NCBI RefSeq assembly: GCF_032854445.1
Contig: NC_088307.1
Location: 21,280,017 to 21,344,016, forward strand
DNA from: Liolophura sinensis
Taxonomy: Eukaryota; Mollusca; Polyplacophora; Chitonida; Chitonidae
Direction: 5' to 3'
Length of the DNA: 64,000 nucleotides
Position numbers and translations under genes: made by a program. The notes under the pieces were generated by a model, which was not told the origin of the DNA, ran no database searches, and worked only from the letters and a program-made list of their open reading frames with translations. Positions 41,287-52,448 of this stretch are shown one piece after another (within the stretch, counting starts at the first letter, position 1; each line of letters opens with the position of its first letter).

Positions 41287-41289
41287 GTA

Positions 41290-42349
41290 TGTACAGGACA
41301 CATGGGACTAAACATACGCATAACTTTAGGTGCGTTTGCAGTAGGTACTCACCGCTTCCCAGTAACGGACGAATTCCAGGTCGGTCACAATGTTGTCACC
41401 TGTTTAGGGGTTTGAGAGGAAGCTCTGGGTTAATACGCAAAAATCTATTCAAGACTGTCGCGGTGAACACGTTTGTGGGTATAAGAAACCGAGAAGAGAG
41501 CAGAGGGTATTCACAGCACTTCGCCATGATAAAACTCCTGATTTCAAGGCGCGATAAAGCAGGCGGGACCTGGGTTCGAAATTATGACCTCAGTGGTTAC
41601 ACTATGTAGAAAATTTCGGGCAGGCTCCGTTATAGTTCACATGGACAGAAATGGTCCAGAAAATAATGTGAATATATTTATCTACTTGATTTATCTGCAC
41701 AAGTTAACGATAAAAACATTAAAAGCCTATGATGGCCATAATTTTACATAGTTAGGACAGGAGTGGAAAACTCTGTGAATGAGTTAGTTGTTCTCATGAC
41801 TTAGACGAAAAAGAACATTGGAATGTTTTCTAGCTTTGCATTTCTGATTTTTTACCCCTCTACATTCATTATTCACGAACAAAAATCCACAAATAACTCT
41901 GTCATACTGAAAACTACCTCTTTTTGTTCAGTTAAATTTTAAAGCTTCTGCTTTGAAATTGAAATTGAAATTATTCGGAATTACAAGTTTCCAGTGTAAT
42001 GTAATTAAGGCCTCGGCTGTGTAGTATATTCTTCATTGCTCCCTTTTCAGTCATGTTTTGGGAGCAAACTAGCCGAGTATTACTTATCCATTTCCTGGAG
42101 AACAACTAGTAGAGGGGTAGCCAACTAATGTTGGTAATGAATATACCTTCAATATCAGCATCATCTCTTCCATATTCTTCAATATACAATGCGCAAAGAT
42201 ATCACCGGTACTTCAGAAGAAATTCAGAAATCAGTCTATATGCTTAGCCCATCACCACAGATATAAACGCACGAACGCAGTCACAGTCTTTCATACACGG
42301 ATAAACAGTATTCCCATATCCGAATCTGAGAGTTTGCTGCAGCTAGACG
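41290..42349. other. No gene seen
   Basis: AT-rich sequence downstream of EF-hand gene 1. I found no polyadenylation signal of the AATAAA type on the minus strand close to its stop codon. Confidence 0.45.
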
Positions 42350-42522
42350 CTAATTACCGTCTTCGTCCATCTTTTTATAGAAAGCATCGTAATCGGCGAC
42401 CTCTAGTTTGTGATCGTTGTTGTTGTCGTATTCGTCGTAGAGGGCTTGCGCCAAGTGACCCATCAAAGGGTTTGCCCGCGTAATGTAACAGACATATTCG
42501 TGGCGCTCGATGATCTTGTCAT
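42350..42522 (-). CDS. EF-hand gene 1, exon 3 (EF-hands 2 and 3)
   Basis: Acceptor TTTTTCAG, then DDKIIERHEYVCYIT to DEDGN and TAG. The sequence GAC-G/GTAATT just before the stop is a possible donor at the same place as a better donor in gene 2. Confidence 0.88.
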
Positions 42523-44800
42523 CTGAAAAATGATCCACAAACACTTGTTTCTTAATCATACTCATTGAACAATTTTCAGTCAATTTTATTTGATTGCTGT
42601 TTAACGCCATATTTTCACGTACACGATGGTGGAAAGAGGGAACTACAACCCTCTCTTACTTCTGAAAAAAAAAGCAATAATCTGTTAAATTTAAAAGAAA
42701 GTCTGTTTTCCGAGTGATGCTGGAATGTATCTCTGCATATTATTCTGTACAGCACACATATTCTGTTAATTCAACACAACGATTCTGTTAGACTACCAGG
42801 ATGTTATGTTGAACATAACACAATATTGTGTTACAATACATTCTAGCTTCACTCAGACTTTCTGTAAAAATTAACAGTCCAGCTTAAGACGATGTTTTGT
42901 AAACGGACGACAGTTCGTTCCTCTCCGGTAGACTGAGCGCAGAGATACGCAATTACATGTAGTCACCTCTACATCGTCTGGCTTCCTCTCTGGCCGTACG
43001 CGAGAAGGTTTGGCTGCAACCGGCTTGGTCGCGGGTTTCACCCCGTTCCCCGGGCTCCCAGCATAATGCTGGCTGCCGTCGTGTATGTGAAATATTCTTG
43101 AGTACGGAGTAAAACACCAATCAAATAAATAAATAAATCAATAACTAAAATGGTCTTTGTCAGAATTTTTCAGAGAAATCGACTATTATACATTAGAAAG
43201 GACAACACAATCGCCCACCTCTTTAGGTCAAGAGAATCTAATGCTATAGAAGACAAAAAACAAACTTTTTTACCGTGAGTTGTTTGGGAATACCGTATGG
43301 GAATATAAGAGAGCATTTAAACGTCAGTGGAATTGACATACTTACCATTAAAGTCGTACACGACGAAAACCTGATCGAACTCGTGCGCAGTTAAAAAACC
43401 GTCGTTGTTTAAGTCGTTGTTGACAAACATAATAGCAGCACTAAGATTGTACGGGCGCAGATCAATTCTGTAACAACAATAACAACAAATGCAACAGCAA
43501 CATTTCACATAGCGAACGACAACAGACTTCAAAATGTCATGGCAATTCAAAATTATGTGGAAATATAATATAATTTATAACATTTGTCAATGATTTCCCA
43601 CTTGGCTCATGCATTTACAGGTCCACGCAGGATTAGCCGTATTAGCAAACGGCGAACCTATTCCACTAGTAACTGAGCCAACGTGAAAATCATTGATAGT
43701 TGACAATTTTATTAATTATAGCTTACTATGTTTATATTAACAAAACGTGGATGGTCATCTATCCCGATTTCACATCTCACGTGTGTTTGGTACAAGCTCA
43801 TTGGTCCAGTTAGATGATATTGTCCGAGTTAGATGATATTGGCCCGGTTAGATGATATTGGCCCGGTTAGATGATATTGGCCGAGTTAGATGATATTGGC
43901 CCGGTTAGATGATATTGGCCCGGTTAGATGATATTGGCCCAGTTAGATGATATTGGCCCAGTTAGATGATATTGGCCCTGTTTGTCATGAAAATGATTGA
44001 AATCGTTTCCTGTGTATTATGCCAATAACATCAACAGTTAATTAATAATGTAGATTGTTAGACTGAGTTATATTGCGTAAGCCAACATTCATATTGCTAA
44101 GAGCAAGGCGGCGTTCGATAGGCTTTCTAAATGCATAAACACCACTGACACAGGATTAATAAACAAATATGTACCGTATGATAAGCTACCATGACAGCCC
44201 GCATTGCTTTCGTTAAAGGAAAAGGCAACAAAGAATGTAACCTGTGTTAATCAGGAAGAGGGCTGGAAACAGATCTAAACGGCCACGGTCACTTTTTCTG
44301 ATATGTTGGTTACTCACTAAATAAATTTTTAATTGTTATTTCTTAAGAAGTCCATCGGATGCGCCATATTAAAGCAACCTGAAACACAATGTCGAGTCTT
44401 TCGTGCCACACGCATGTATGGTTAAAAGACATATAGAGATATGATCTCGTTTGATTGATCAATGCATACATACACTTGGTCTTTTGCTTTGTCTTTTCTT
44501 TTAACAGTTACTGCTGATAGAAGGTCCGGTTCACTCGCTTAGGACGACGACAAAAATTTAATCATTAATTCGTCCAAACTAAGACAAGCTGTGGAAATAT
44601 TTCCAAAATCCGCTCACTTTCTCTTAGGATTCGTAAGTCCATTCGTACGTATAACCGTAAGTCCAGAACGCTGTCTGGGTTACGTCAGCGAAACATAAGT
44701 AAATGGTTTAAGCATATTCACTAGGTATATATCGTATATGCTGTACTCACTGAGCGGACACCCCAGCGAACAGCGCCCCACAAGCAATCAAGAACAACAT
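42350..44800 (-). CDS. Secreted EF-hand protein, gene 1 (114 aa)
   Basis: Joining 44800-44751, 43467-43346 and 42522-42350 on the minus strand gives 345 nt with GT..AG introns. Residues 1-16 (MLFLIACGALFAGVSA) are a signal peptide. The intron splits codon 17, the first mature residue (Gln), so the signal forms its own exon. The mature part starts QIDLRPYNLSAAIMF and carries EF-hand loops at 35-46 (DLNNDGFLTAHE), 55-66 (DFNDDKIIERHE) and 90-101 (DNNNDHKLEVAD). A fourth loop would start at D110 by the same 20-residue spacing, but the frame stops after DEDGN. It has one cysteine (VCYIT). It is small, acidic and presumably calcium-binding outside the cell. Such proteins occur in invertebrate mineralised or extracellular matrices, but that role is inference. 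A paralogue lies at 52210-55694. Confidence 0.85.
42590..42650 (-). mobile_element. SINE-1 tail fragment in EF-hand gene 1 intron
   Basis: TTTTATTTGATTGCTGTTTAACGCC and a decayed central part. It lies about 70 bp upstream (in transcription direction) of exon 3. Confidence 0.55.
42663..42882. mobile_element. MITE, second family member
   Basis: Inverted arms AATAATCTGTTAAATTTAAA and TTTCTGTAAAAATTAACAG with internal GAGTGATGCTGGAATGTAT and ATACATTCTAGCTTCACTCA, matching 33256-33510. Confidence 0.75.
42963..43138 (+). mobile_element. SINE-1 copy, 5'-truncated
   Basis: From CTGGCTTCCTCTCTGGCCGT to AATCAAATAAATAAATAAAT. It lies in the second coding intron of EF-hand gene 1. Confidence 0.8.
43346..43467 (-). 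CDS. EF-hand gene 1, exon 2 (EF-hand 1 and start of 2)
   Basis: 122 nt between acceptor TTGTTACAG and donor GTAAGT. The same length and phases are found in the paralogue at 54677-54798. Confidence 0.9.
43803..43980. repeat. 19-bp minisatellite, about 9 copies
   Basis: Unit GTTAGATGATATTGGCCCG, nearly uniform. It lies in the first coding intron of EF-hand gene 1. The entry sequence CTCATTGGTCCAGTTAGAT recurs alone at about 47949. Confidence 0.93.
44751..44800 (-). CDS. EF-hand gene 1, exon 1 (signal peptide)
   Basis: 50 nt: 16 codons plus CA, donor GTGAGT. It is preceded by a 5'UTR stretch (44801-44824) behind the acceptor TTTTTGCAG, so there is an upstream non-coding exon. Confidence 0.85.
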
Positions 44801-45275
44801 GGCTGTGTCTCTCAACTATAAGGCCTGCAAAAATACAAAAAATGAGTATAATTCTTTATTACATATATTCAAATTACTACTGTGAATATCGTTGTACATC
44901 TGTGGAATATTATGACAGTGTCGTGGCGAACATGAGTGCACCGAAACTGAAACTCAGACGAGTACAGTATAGCGTACATAGTATTCTGTTCCCCCGTAGT
45001 CAATGGCTGTGGAGCGTTGGTAATGGTAAGTGGTAGACGATACGTTCACTGAGAATCACTTGTCCCACGTTACACGTGGGAAAGTTAGTGAATAACTTGC
45101 CAAAGGTCGTGATTCGCGTTAGGCATGTCGGATTCTTCCGCTCCTAAAAGTTCACCACTATCACACAAGGAAAAGAAAGCAATGAGTATGCCTTTAAGTT
45201 ATAAATAAATAAATAAATAAATAAATAAGTATTCTGCATAGACATACTTGAAAACATATTGTCCTGAGATCATGG

Positions 45276-45276
<1 letters not shown>

Positions 45277-45318
<42 letters not shown>
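45277..45318. repeat. (TA)n microsatellite
   Basis: Pure TA run of about 42 bp. A short AAATA array is at 45205-45230. Confidence 0.9.
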
Positions 45319-45321
<3 letters not shown>

Positions 45322-45607
45322 CGCCGACTTTAAGTAATTCTAATTCTGTTGCGCAAATTATATACGGCAAAAACTTTGTACTCGTAGCCAAATTCAGAAG
45401 TAACTTTGTCTTAAGGTTAAATGCTACCCGGTGACATGATTTTACTATAAATGGACGAAAGAAAACTGATTGAGACAGTGGATCCAGGAATATAATTCAA
45501 ATATACTGGAGACATTGTTTATTTAATGAGACCACGCCAATTGCAAAGCATACAGTTCTAAGCTAGTCCTGGCAGACTGTCTATGATAAACTCGACCCTG
45601 TACTTAC

Positions 45608-45660
45608 CAGTGATCCAAGATAACATGCGGCATAGGTTGGGTCAGTAACAGTCTTATATT
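45608..45660 (-). promoter_or_regulatory. Candidate promoter and 5'UTR exon of EF-hand gene 1
   Basis: On the minus strand AATATAAGA (about 45652-45660) precedes, by about 45 bases, a consensus donor CTG/GTAAGTA at 45607. The acceptor that would receive it is at 44824, 24 bases before the ATG. Together they suggest a TATA-driven short non-coding first exon. Confidence 0.5.
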
Positions 45661-46899
45661 TCGAAAAGCTTATCTCCCAGAAGTGGTATTTCGTGCGTGT
45701 TTGACCTACTAAGTCTAAATCACACAGCTAAAGACGGGCTCTCGAAGCTGACATTCTCCATGTTGTAATCTGTGAACATTTATTATTATTGATCTTATTG
45801 TTATTTAATTCAAGATGGTTTTTTTAGCTTATACAACGACGGTCAAGTTGATGATTTTTGACGAACAGGTTCAAAAATCTAACCACTTCCGAAGAATCCC
45901 ACGGGAAAACGTGAAGCCAAATTTTATTAAATTTCGTCAAGCAGTTAAGGAGATATCATACCGACAAATATTAACCAGTTACAACATGGTCAAAGACACA
46001 AACAAACAAACCAACATGCATCAAAATATAATCAGTTATTAAACCGCTCATATGTAAAGCTTGGGACCAAAAACTTGGGACCGGAAGTATTGTATTCCGC
46101 CAAGCAGTTCTGGAGGTCGCCAGTGATAATACATGGCGTCTACAAATTTCACTTTGCAGCATTTGATAGATCCGTGTAAAATGTTATGATTTCATCCTAC
46201 CTTAACATAGATTCAAAAACTAGTGTGTCAAGGTTACTCGGTCAAGTTAAAGTTTCTTACAGTGAGTATGACGCTCACATGCACACAAAAGACACTTGTG
46301 TTGAAATCTAACACAACAACTTGAGTTCTTTTCATTCAACACAGAAACACGTGTTAAATAAATATGAACTATACACCTGTGTCACAAAATAATAAAGCTC
46401 AAACCTGTGTTGAACCAAAGGAATGAGGTAATTTATGCAATACAACAAATACTTGTGTATTTTTCTTTTCACACAAGCTACAGGTATTCAAATATGGCAC
46501 AAGACTTCTGTTGGAAAGAACATAAGTTTCTGTTCACACAACACAAGGGGAAGTTGACAAATATGGATAGGGCTCTAAAAATGCAAGCCTGTGATAATAG
46601 ATCCATTCATGGTTTTGAAACAACCTTAAAGTTTCTGATGGCCTTTGGTTGCTCACCAATATAGCGCGTTGACCTCAATGCAGCTGTTCTCGGTGCACAG
46701 ATAACGGTTAGCTTTTGACATGGGAGCTGTCCATAATTATCTTTATATAAACTTGCTTTACGAAGACTATTCTCTGAGTAATTGAGCGATCCTAGTTGGC
46801 ACAAAAAATCACCTCGGCCACATTTATGCATTTATAGCTGTATATCCAATTTCAGACACACGAACTCAGTCTGTCGGCAATGGTGTCGGTGGCATAAGG

Positions 46900-47145
46900 C
46901 ATAGAGTGTCCACCTCGAAGCCGGAAAACATGGGATTTCCAAATCTTTTTAAAAGAATGGCACTTTTTGCTGCCTCGCTTGGCACTCAGTACAGAGAGGT
47001 TAGGGCAAGAAAAACAGGACCGATACGTCAGCTGTGAGCATAGTGTGACTGCGAGGTGGGGTATCATGTCTGGTGACTTTGGCATGATAATACAGCGGAG
47101 GCAGCACTTCGATGACATATACATATTTACACACAGCTAATAACT
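46900..47145 (+). mobile_element. SINE-2 copy
   Basis: GTGTCCACCTCGAAGCCGG, then TGCCTCGCTTGGCACTCAGT, then GGGGTATCATGTCTGGTGAC, in the same order as at 58695-58980. Confidence 0.65.
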
Positions 47146-47307
47146 TACTGTCGTCAAATGGTTTATAAATACGACGTAAAAACCGGAGCATACATAAATA
47201 GAATTGAAATTATATTGTCTTGATACAATATAGTAAACAATGATATGGATGACATCTACTAATGGTGGAGTGGAAAACGGAATGTTTTTATTATTTGTAT
47301 TTATTTT

Positions 47308-47555
47308 TAGGCGATTAGCACGCCATTGCAGCGCAATCACCCAGGAGCCTCTCACCAATGCGGTCGATGTGAGTTCAAGTCCAGCTCATGCTGGCTTCCT
47401 CTCCAGTTTTTGATTTTTTTTTTAAAATCCTCTCCAGCTGTATGTGGGAACGTCTGCCTGCAATTTAGGGATGGTCGTAGTTTTCTCCACTATAATGCTG
47501 GCCGCCATCGTATGAATGAAATATAACGAAAAACACCAATCAAAATAAATAAATC
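47308..47555 (+). mobile_element. SINE-1 copy with a small internal insertion
   Basis: Body CACCCAGGAGCCTCTCACCA. After CTTCCTCTCC there is a poly-T-rich insertion and a second CCTCTCCAGCTGTATGTGGG, that is, a local duplication. The tail is AATCAAAATAAATAAAT. Confidence 0.8.
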
Positions 47556-47570
47556 TATTTTTGTGAGGAC

Positions 47571-47597
47571 ATGTCCTTGTACAAAGTACAAGGACAT
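47571..47597. other. Perfect 12-bp stem inverted repeat
   Basis: ATGTCCTTGTAC, loop AAA, GTACAAGGACAT, just after a SINE-1 tail. No T-run follows and no function is assigned. Confidence 0.7.
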
Positions 47598-48289
47598 AAG
47601 AAGATCTAGCAGTATCCTACAAAAGTAAGTTAGGTTAAAACAGACTAATACCTGACATCCATTTAAAAGTACATACCAATCCTACTGGTCTTAAAACCAA
47701 TCCACTTATATAGGACGATGACAGGTTCATATTAAGGAGGCTATACCAGAGATGTTTGGCCAAAAGTCCATATTCACAATTCAAATTTAATTTTCTGAAT
47801 TCACCAGTAATAGCTCGAGTTATGGCCTTTTAGAAAATGTCAGTCTCATACTTAATATACTGTTAAGACAATTCTAAAGTTTGAAAAGTTATAATGCGAC
47901 CCGCTTCAAAAAATTTGGGAACTTATATATGTGTGTATGGCGGTACAGGCTCATTGGTCCAGTTAGATATATATATATGTAAACCCTCTTTAACTGAAAT
48001 TTGTCGAAGTCTATTTGTCGCGTGGCTTATTAATGATCACAGTAAAACTGCAAGGCATTTTAAAATTACATTAAATTTTAAATTATATTAAACTTATAAC
48101 GATGGAAAATTGATAATGATTTTGTTTTCGTACATAGCGGCTCTTTTCAAGCGAATGATGTGCGCCAAGTTCAGATGATGCAAACTTTCGTTTTTGCCTC
48201 TGTAATTATTCACTTGTGATACACTTTTCTGTCCTAGCTTTAAGCGTGGAAAATCTTATGTCATAAAAGTTTGTGAACAATGCAAAATA

Positions 48290-48600
48290 ATCAAAGACGT
48301 AGAGCACAGAGAGTAAAACAAGAGCTGTAACGATAATGTGATATCTGACAAATGGTCACACCGATGAATTGCGGCCTCTTGTCAATTTACCTCAGTTAAG
48401 GTTTTATTCTAATTGTTCATGTAAATGCATAAATAGTAGCAATTTACACGTCCCCTAAAATGCAGTGATGTTGATTGCAATTTATAGAGGTCACTGGTCG
48501 AGATTTACTCAAAAGGCTATGTTGTCTTCACATTTAGCGTAGAATCACATTAAAACGATGCAAAGAGACCAGACGGGAATGCTTAGTTCGCCAGTAGTTA
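48290..48600 (+). repeat. Repeat R1, copy C
   Basis: AGAGCACAGAGAGTAAAAC, CTCTTGTCAATTTACCTCAG, AGGTCACTGGTCGAGATTTA and GGGAATGCTTAGTTCGCC occur in the same order as in copy B. This copy is uninverted and fairly complete. Confidence 0.65.
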
Positions 48601-48809
48601 TAGCCGGAGGAACATTGTGAAGGGATGACCGTCGTCATATAGGCCGACCGAACCACTAATATTCGACTTGAGCGTGATTCGCGAGGGCCACGCGATTTTG
48701 GGAGTTCTGTTAACAGATTGTGGTCACACTCAGGAATTTTTCATTTACACGATGGCAGTCAGCTTTATGGTTGGAGGAAACAGGATTGCCCCAGTGGCCC
48801 CCAAAAGAG

Positions 48810-48885
48810 GGATAATCTACAAATTTGGTGTCCAAGACCAGGTATGAAACGGCACCTCGTGTGTGCTGTAGGTATTGTAAGGCAA
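48810..48885 (-). mobile_element. SINE-3 fragment
   Basis: GATAATCTACAAATTTGGTG, then CACCTCGTGTG, is the reverse complement of the SINE-3 body and head. Confidence 0.4.
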
Positions 48886-49135
48886 ACACCTTTAACTCAC
48901 AGGAAACAGCAATTAACTTGTTCAGACTAGAAATCTGGATCAGTCGAGTTGTAAAGATTCTCGTCTTTATATTAATTTATTAGATTGGTCTTTAACAAAC
49001 TACAATTCGTTTAAAGTAAACCTCTATATATACGGCGCAGATCATTTTCATGGGTGAAGGAAACTGATGTGCCCGGGAATAAACTGTCGACATTTGGCAA
49101 ATAACTCACGAGATTTTTCACATATGACGTGCAGA

Positions 49136-49377
49136 ATTGGTGGTTAGCGTGCTAGCGCAGAACAATGAACCAGGAGCCTCTCACAAATGCGGTTGCTGTG
49201 AGTCCATGCCCAGTTTATACTGGCTTCCTCTCCACTTATACATGGGAAGCGTCTTTCAGCAACCAGTGGGTCATCGTGTGTTTCCTCGGGGCGGTGCCCA
49301 ATTTCCTCCCACTGTAAGCTGGACGTCGTCCAACAAGTTAAATATTTGTCGACGTGAAACACATTTGAAATGAGTAA
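49136..49377 (+). mobile_element. SINE-1 copy, diverged
   Basis: GGTTAGCGTGCTAGCGCAG, ACCAGGAGCCTCTCAC and a decayed central block and tail. Confidence 0.7.
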
Positions 49378-49477
49378 ATAAAAATTTCCAGTCTAAAGTA
49401 GGGATTAAACCACAATATGTTGTGTGAATACACTAAAAGTCAAGCTTTATAGTTACGGCTATGTGCAAGCCCTACCC

Positions 49478-50215
49478 CATCCTGCCCAACCGTACTCCGT
49501 CCTACCCAACCCTACCCCGCCCTACCCAACCCTACCCCATCCTGCCCAACTGTACTACGTCCTACCCAACCCTACCCCGTCCTACCCAACCCTACCCCAT
49601 CCTGCCCAACTGTACTACGTCCTACCCAACCCTACCCCGCCCTACCCAAACCTACCACGACTACTCCATCCTACCCTTACCCCATCCTATCCAATCCTAC
49701 TCCGTCTACCCAACCCCACCACTCCCTACCCAACCCTATCCTGTCTTGTAACATCCTACCCCATCCTACCTTGCCTAGCCCTACCCTATCCTGTAACATC
49801 CTACCCCATCCTACCCCATCCTACCCCATCCTACCCTACCTAACCCTACCCCATCCCACCCTACCCATCCTACCCTACCTAACCCTTCCCTCTCCTATCC
49901 TACCTAACCCTACCCCATCCTACCCTACCCTATCCTACCCTAACCCTACCCCATCCTGTCCTACCTAACCCTACCCTACCCTATCCTACCTAACCCTACC
50001 TCGTCCTACCCTACCTAACCCTACCCTATCCTACCCTACCTAACCCTACCCCATCCTACCCTTCCTAACCTTAACCCCATCCTATCCTACCTAACCTTAC
50101 CCAGTCCTACTTTACCTAACCCTACCCCGGCATACCCTAACCCTACCCAGTCCTACCCTACCTAACCCTACAATATCCTACCCAACCCTGATCCATCCTA
50201 CCCAAACCTACACCA
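49478..50215. repeat. CCTACC-rich satellite, strongly strand-asymmetric
   Basis: About 740 bp of C/T/A with almost no G, built from CCTACCCAACC, CCTACCTAACC and CTACCCCATC blocks of variable period. The complementary strand has frequent GGGGTAGGGT-like G runs and could form G-quadruplexes. It resembles degenerate CCCTAA telomere repeats but is not a pure telomeric array. The proline-rich open frames over it are artefacts. Confidence 0.9.
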
Positions 50216-50291
50216 CCATAAGCCCACCATTCGTAGCTATAAAAAAACAAAACACAAAAAACAGCAGTTTGACAAAAAATTTTGACAAAGT

Positions 50292-50497
50292 TTTATTGAC
50301 AAGTTGTATAAATTTTGGGTAATCCGATCGTACATGTAACCTTAACCTGGGACTCGAGCTTTATCTGGGCCTCTTTATTTGCTCTCCCAAAGTTTTCGTC
50401 TCTAGCCGTGGGCATGGCCGTGACTGAGGCAGTACTTGTCGTTGTGTTGCGGGTGCTTTTGACCGTGCATAGAGAAATTTTCCTTGCTCGCGAATAA
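50292..50497 (-). other. Candidate terminal exon with polyadenylation signal
   Basis: On the minus strand the acceptor GTTTCACAG/TT is followed by about 200 bp of non-repetitive sequence ending in AATAAA at 50297-50292. It lies 1.7 kb downstream of EF-hand gene 2 in the same orientation and could be its 3' end. Joined to the alternative donor at 52283 (phase 1) it would add about 45 basic residues. It could equally belong to nothing. Confidence 0.35.
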
Positions 50498-50633
50498 CTG
50501 TGAAACAAAAACAAACGTATTTCATCAGCAATAAATCAGCTTAAAACTTAAATGTTAACCTGAATAGTGTTAAAAGAGGAAAAAAATGCATTGATTCAAA
50601 TTTCAGATGAATAGGCGTAAAAATTTATTATTA

Positions 50634-50757
50634 AATATGGTCTTAAATATTCTTTTTTGAATTTTCTTCATGGAGGAAAGAACACCATTTTTGTATGGTG
50701 GGTAACTGGGACCACCTCTTGGTATGTATCGCATTTGCATAATAATGATCCAAAAGT
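50634..50757 (-). repeat. Dispersed repeat, copy 2 (partner at 1715-1835)
   Basis: Minus strand reads ATACCAAGAGGTGGTCCCAG, then ACCCACCATACAAAAATGG and AAGACCATATTTAA. Confidence 0.55.
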
Positions 50758-50759
50758 TA

Positions 50760-52209
50760 TGTATGACACAACACTTTCCAGGAACCACATTATCTCTTGC
50801 GTCATTACTATGAAAATTTTCGTATCATTTTGGTAAGGTGGGCTCGGCTGCTCTACCCAAAATTAAGATCATCTCCTTTTTTCACAATAGTTGATTACAC
50901 TTCCTTTCTGTACATTATTAACTTTAACGCACAAATTGAGTGAAGGCTCCTAAGCAACTTGTCAATTGCCCTTTAAATGGTGTACGTCTCATTAGTTTCA
51001 ATCAAATCATTCCACGAGTTAATCTTTTTCCGGATGATGCCGAGCGCGGCAGACTAAAATTGATAATGGCGGTTAGTGAAGGCTACCCTGCTGCCAATGT
51101 AATAGGTTCATTTGTGACTTTATTATTCTTTATTACATAGACTTTATTATTTTTGTGATCTTTATTATTTACGAATAACTAGGTGATTTTAAGTCAGAAG
51201 TACTGCAGGACGAAAAGAAACGCCTTTTTGTTGCATGTAAAAATGCAAATTTAAGGCTGCATGTCTACTATGTAAGTGTCTTGTTACCGGGCCTTGTAAG
51301 GCGTTCAGCATTTTTTTTTCTGTGGGAGAAGAAGAGGGGGGAAGCGACACTTCATCGATTCACTTCCTGCCTCATAGATTTCCTACTGATGTCCTTACCA
51401 CCTCCCAGAAACGTACAAACTCCAAGGCGCTGACAACATCGTCATCTGTTGAAAGAAGAATATTTCATTTTTAAAATTTTGGCATATATACACATCACCA
51501 GTTCCAATTTCACTCTCCCCAGCTATCAAATTCTTTATCCATGACAGATTTGTGCGTGTTACTACCGGTCAAAGACACAACGAGCTCCTTATAGGTGCTA
51601 TGAATTGTGAGAATTTTTTGCTTATTCGAAGGCGGTGAACATTTTGGGTGAAAGAAACCGGTGTGATCGGAACAAAACAACCAACCTAGGGCTAGTTAAT
51701 GACGGACTTGTGAAGAACAGATATGCATATTAAATATATACTACTGAATGATGAGAGAAGTGGTCTTAGATTTTGAACAAACGGTCACGTGATAGTCGTC
51801 GACCGCTTACATTCTGCAAGGTAACACAAACAGTGAGAGCAGGTAAAATCTACAAATTCCCTGTCCAAGGCCGGGACTGAACCGCCACCTCGTGTGCCAA
51901 CTCTAATATTTCCATCTCGTTTCCCGCTCCTGTGCCTTGCTCAAGAATATTTCAGCATTATGGTGGGAGGAAACCCACGACCATCCGAAGACTGCTGACT
52001 CAGGACCCACTCAGGATATGTTAATCTCAGTATAACAATATATGTACATATACAATCTGTAAAATAGTCCCAAGAGTTATTGTCAGTATGACACAATGTA
52101 ACGCGAAAAAATTATATAAATAAACAAATAAAAACTCAGGCTGCGACGCATGCGAATCTCAAGAATGTAACCCAGGAATCAGGAATATAAGAAAAAAAAA
52201 CACCAATTA
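50760..52209. other. No gene seen
   Basis: Unique sequence with a SINE-3 fragment (-) at 51845-51915 and a SINE-1 fragment (-) at 51930-52000. Confidence 0.5.
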
Positions 52210-52448
52210 CTAACAAAAATGCTTGTTCCAATTGCAGCTAAAAATTTTGTATACATAATCTTCATTACTGCTATCACACTCACTGTCTTCATCCATCCTG
52301 TTAAAGAAGTTGTCGAAGTCGTGTCTTTCTAATCGGTGGTCGTGATCCATGTCGTATTCGTCGTACAGACTCTGCGCTAAGTTGCCCATGAAAGAGTTGC
52401 TCTTGGTTATGTAACAGACATACTCATGGCGCTCGATGATCTTGTCCT
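52210..52448 (-). CDS. EF-hand gene 2, exon 3
   Basis: Acceptor CATTTCTCAG, then DKIIERHEYVCYIT, loop 3, the degenerate loop 4 and a 15-residue tail. Exon 3 is only about 40 bp from a 51-bp minisatellite that fills the preceding intron. Confidence 0.85.

Larger units (their letters stand above)
45661..49470. other. No gene seen; repeats between the two EF-hand genes
   Basis: Contains SINE-2 (46900-47145), SINE-1 (47308-47555, 49136-49377), repeat R1 copy C and degenerate SINE tails at 48715-48800 and 48972-49095. No supported exon. Confidence 0.5.

Noticed and set aside
43803-43980. Possible CRISPR-like array
   Set aside because: Head-to-tail 19-bp units without unique spacers, in a eukaryotic intron.
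49424-49968. Proline- and tyrosine-rich open frames
   Set aside because: Produced by the CCTACC satellite; multiple overlapping frames give similar low-complexity peptides.
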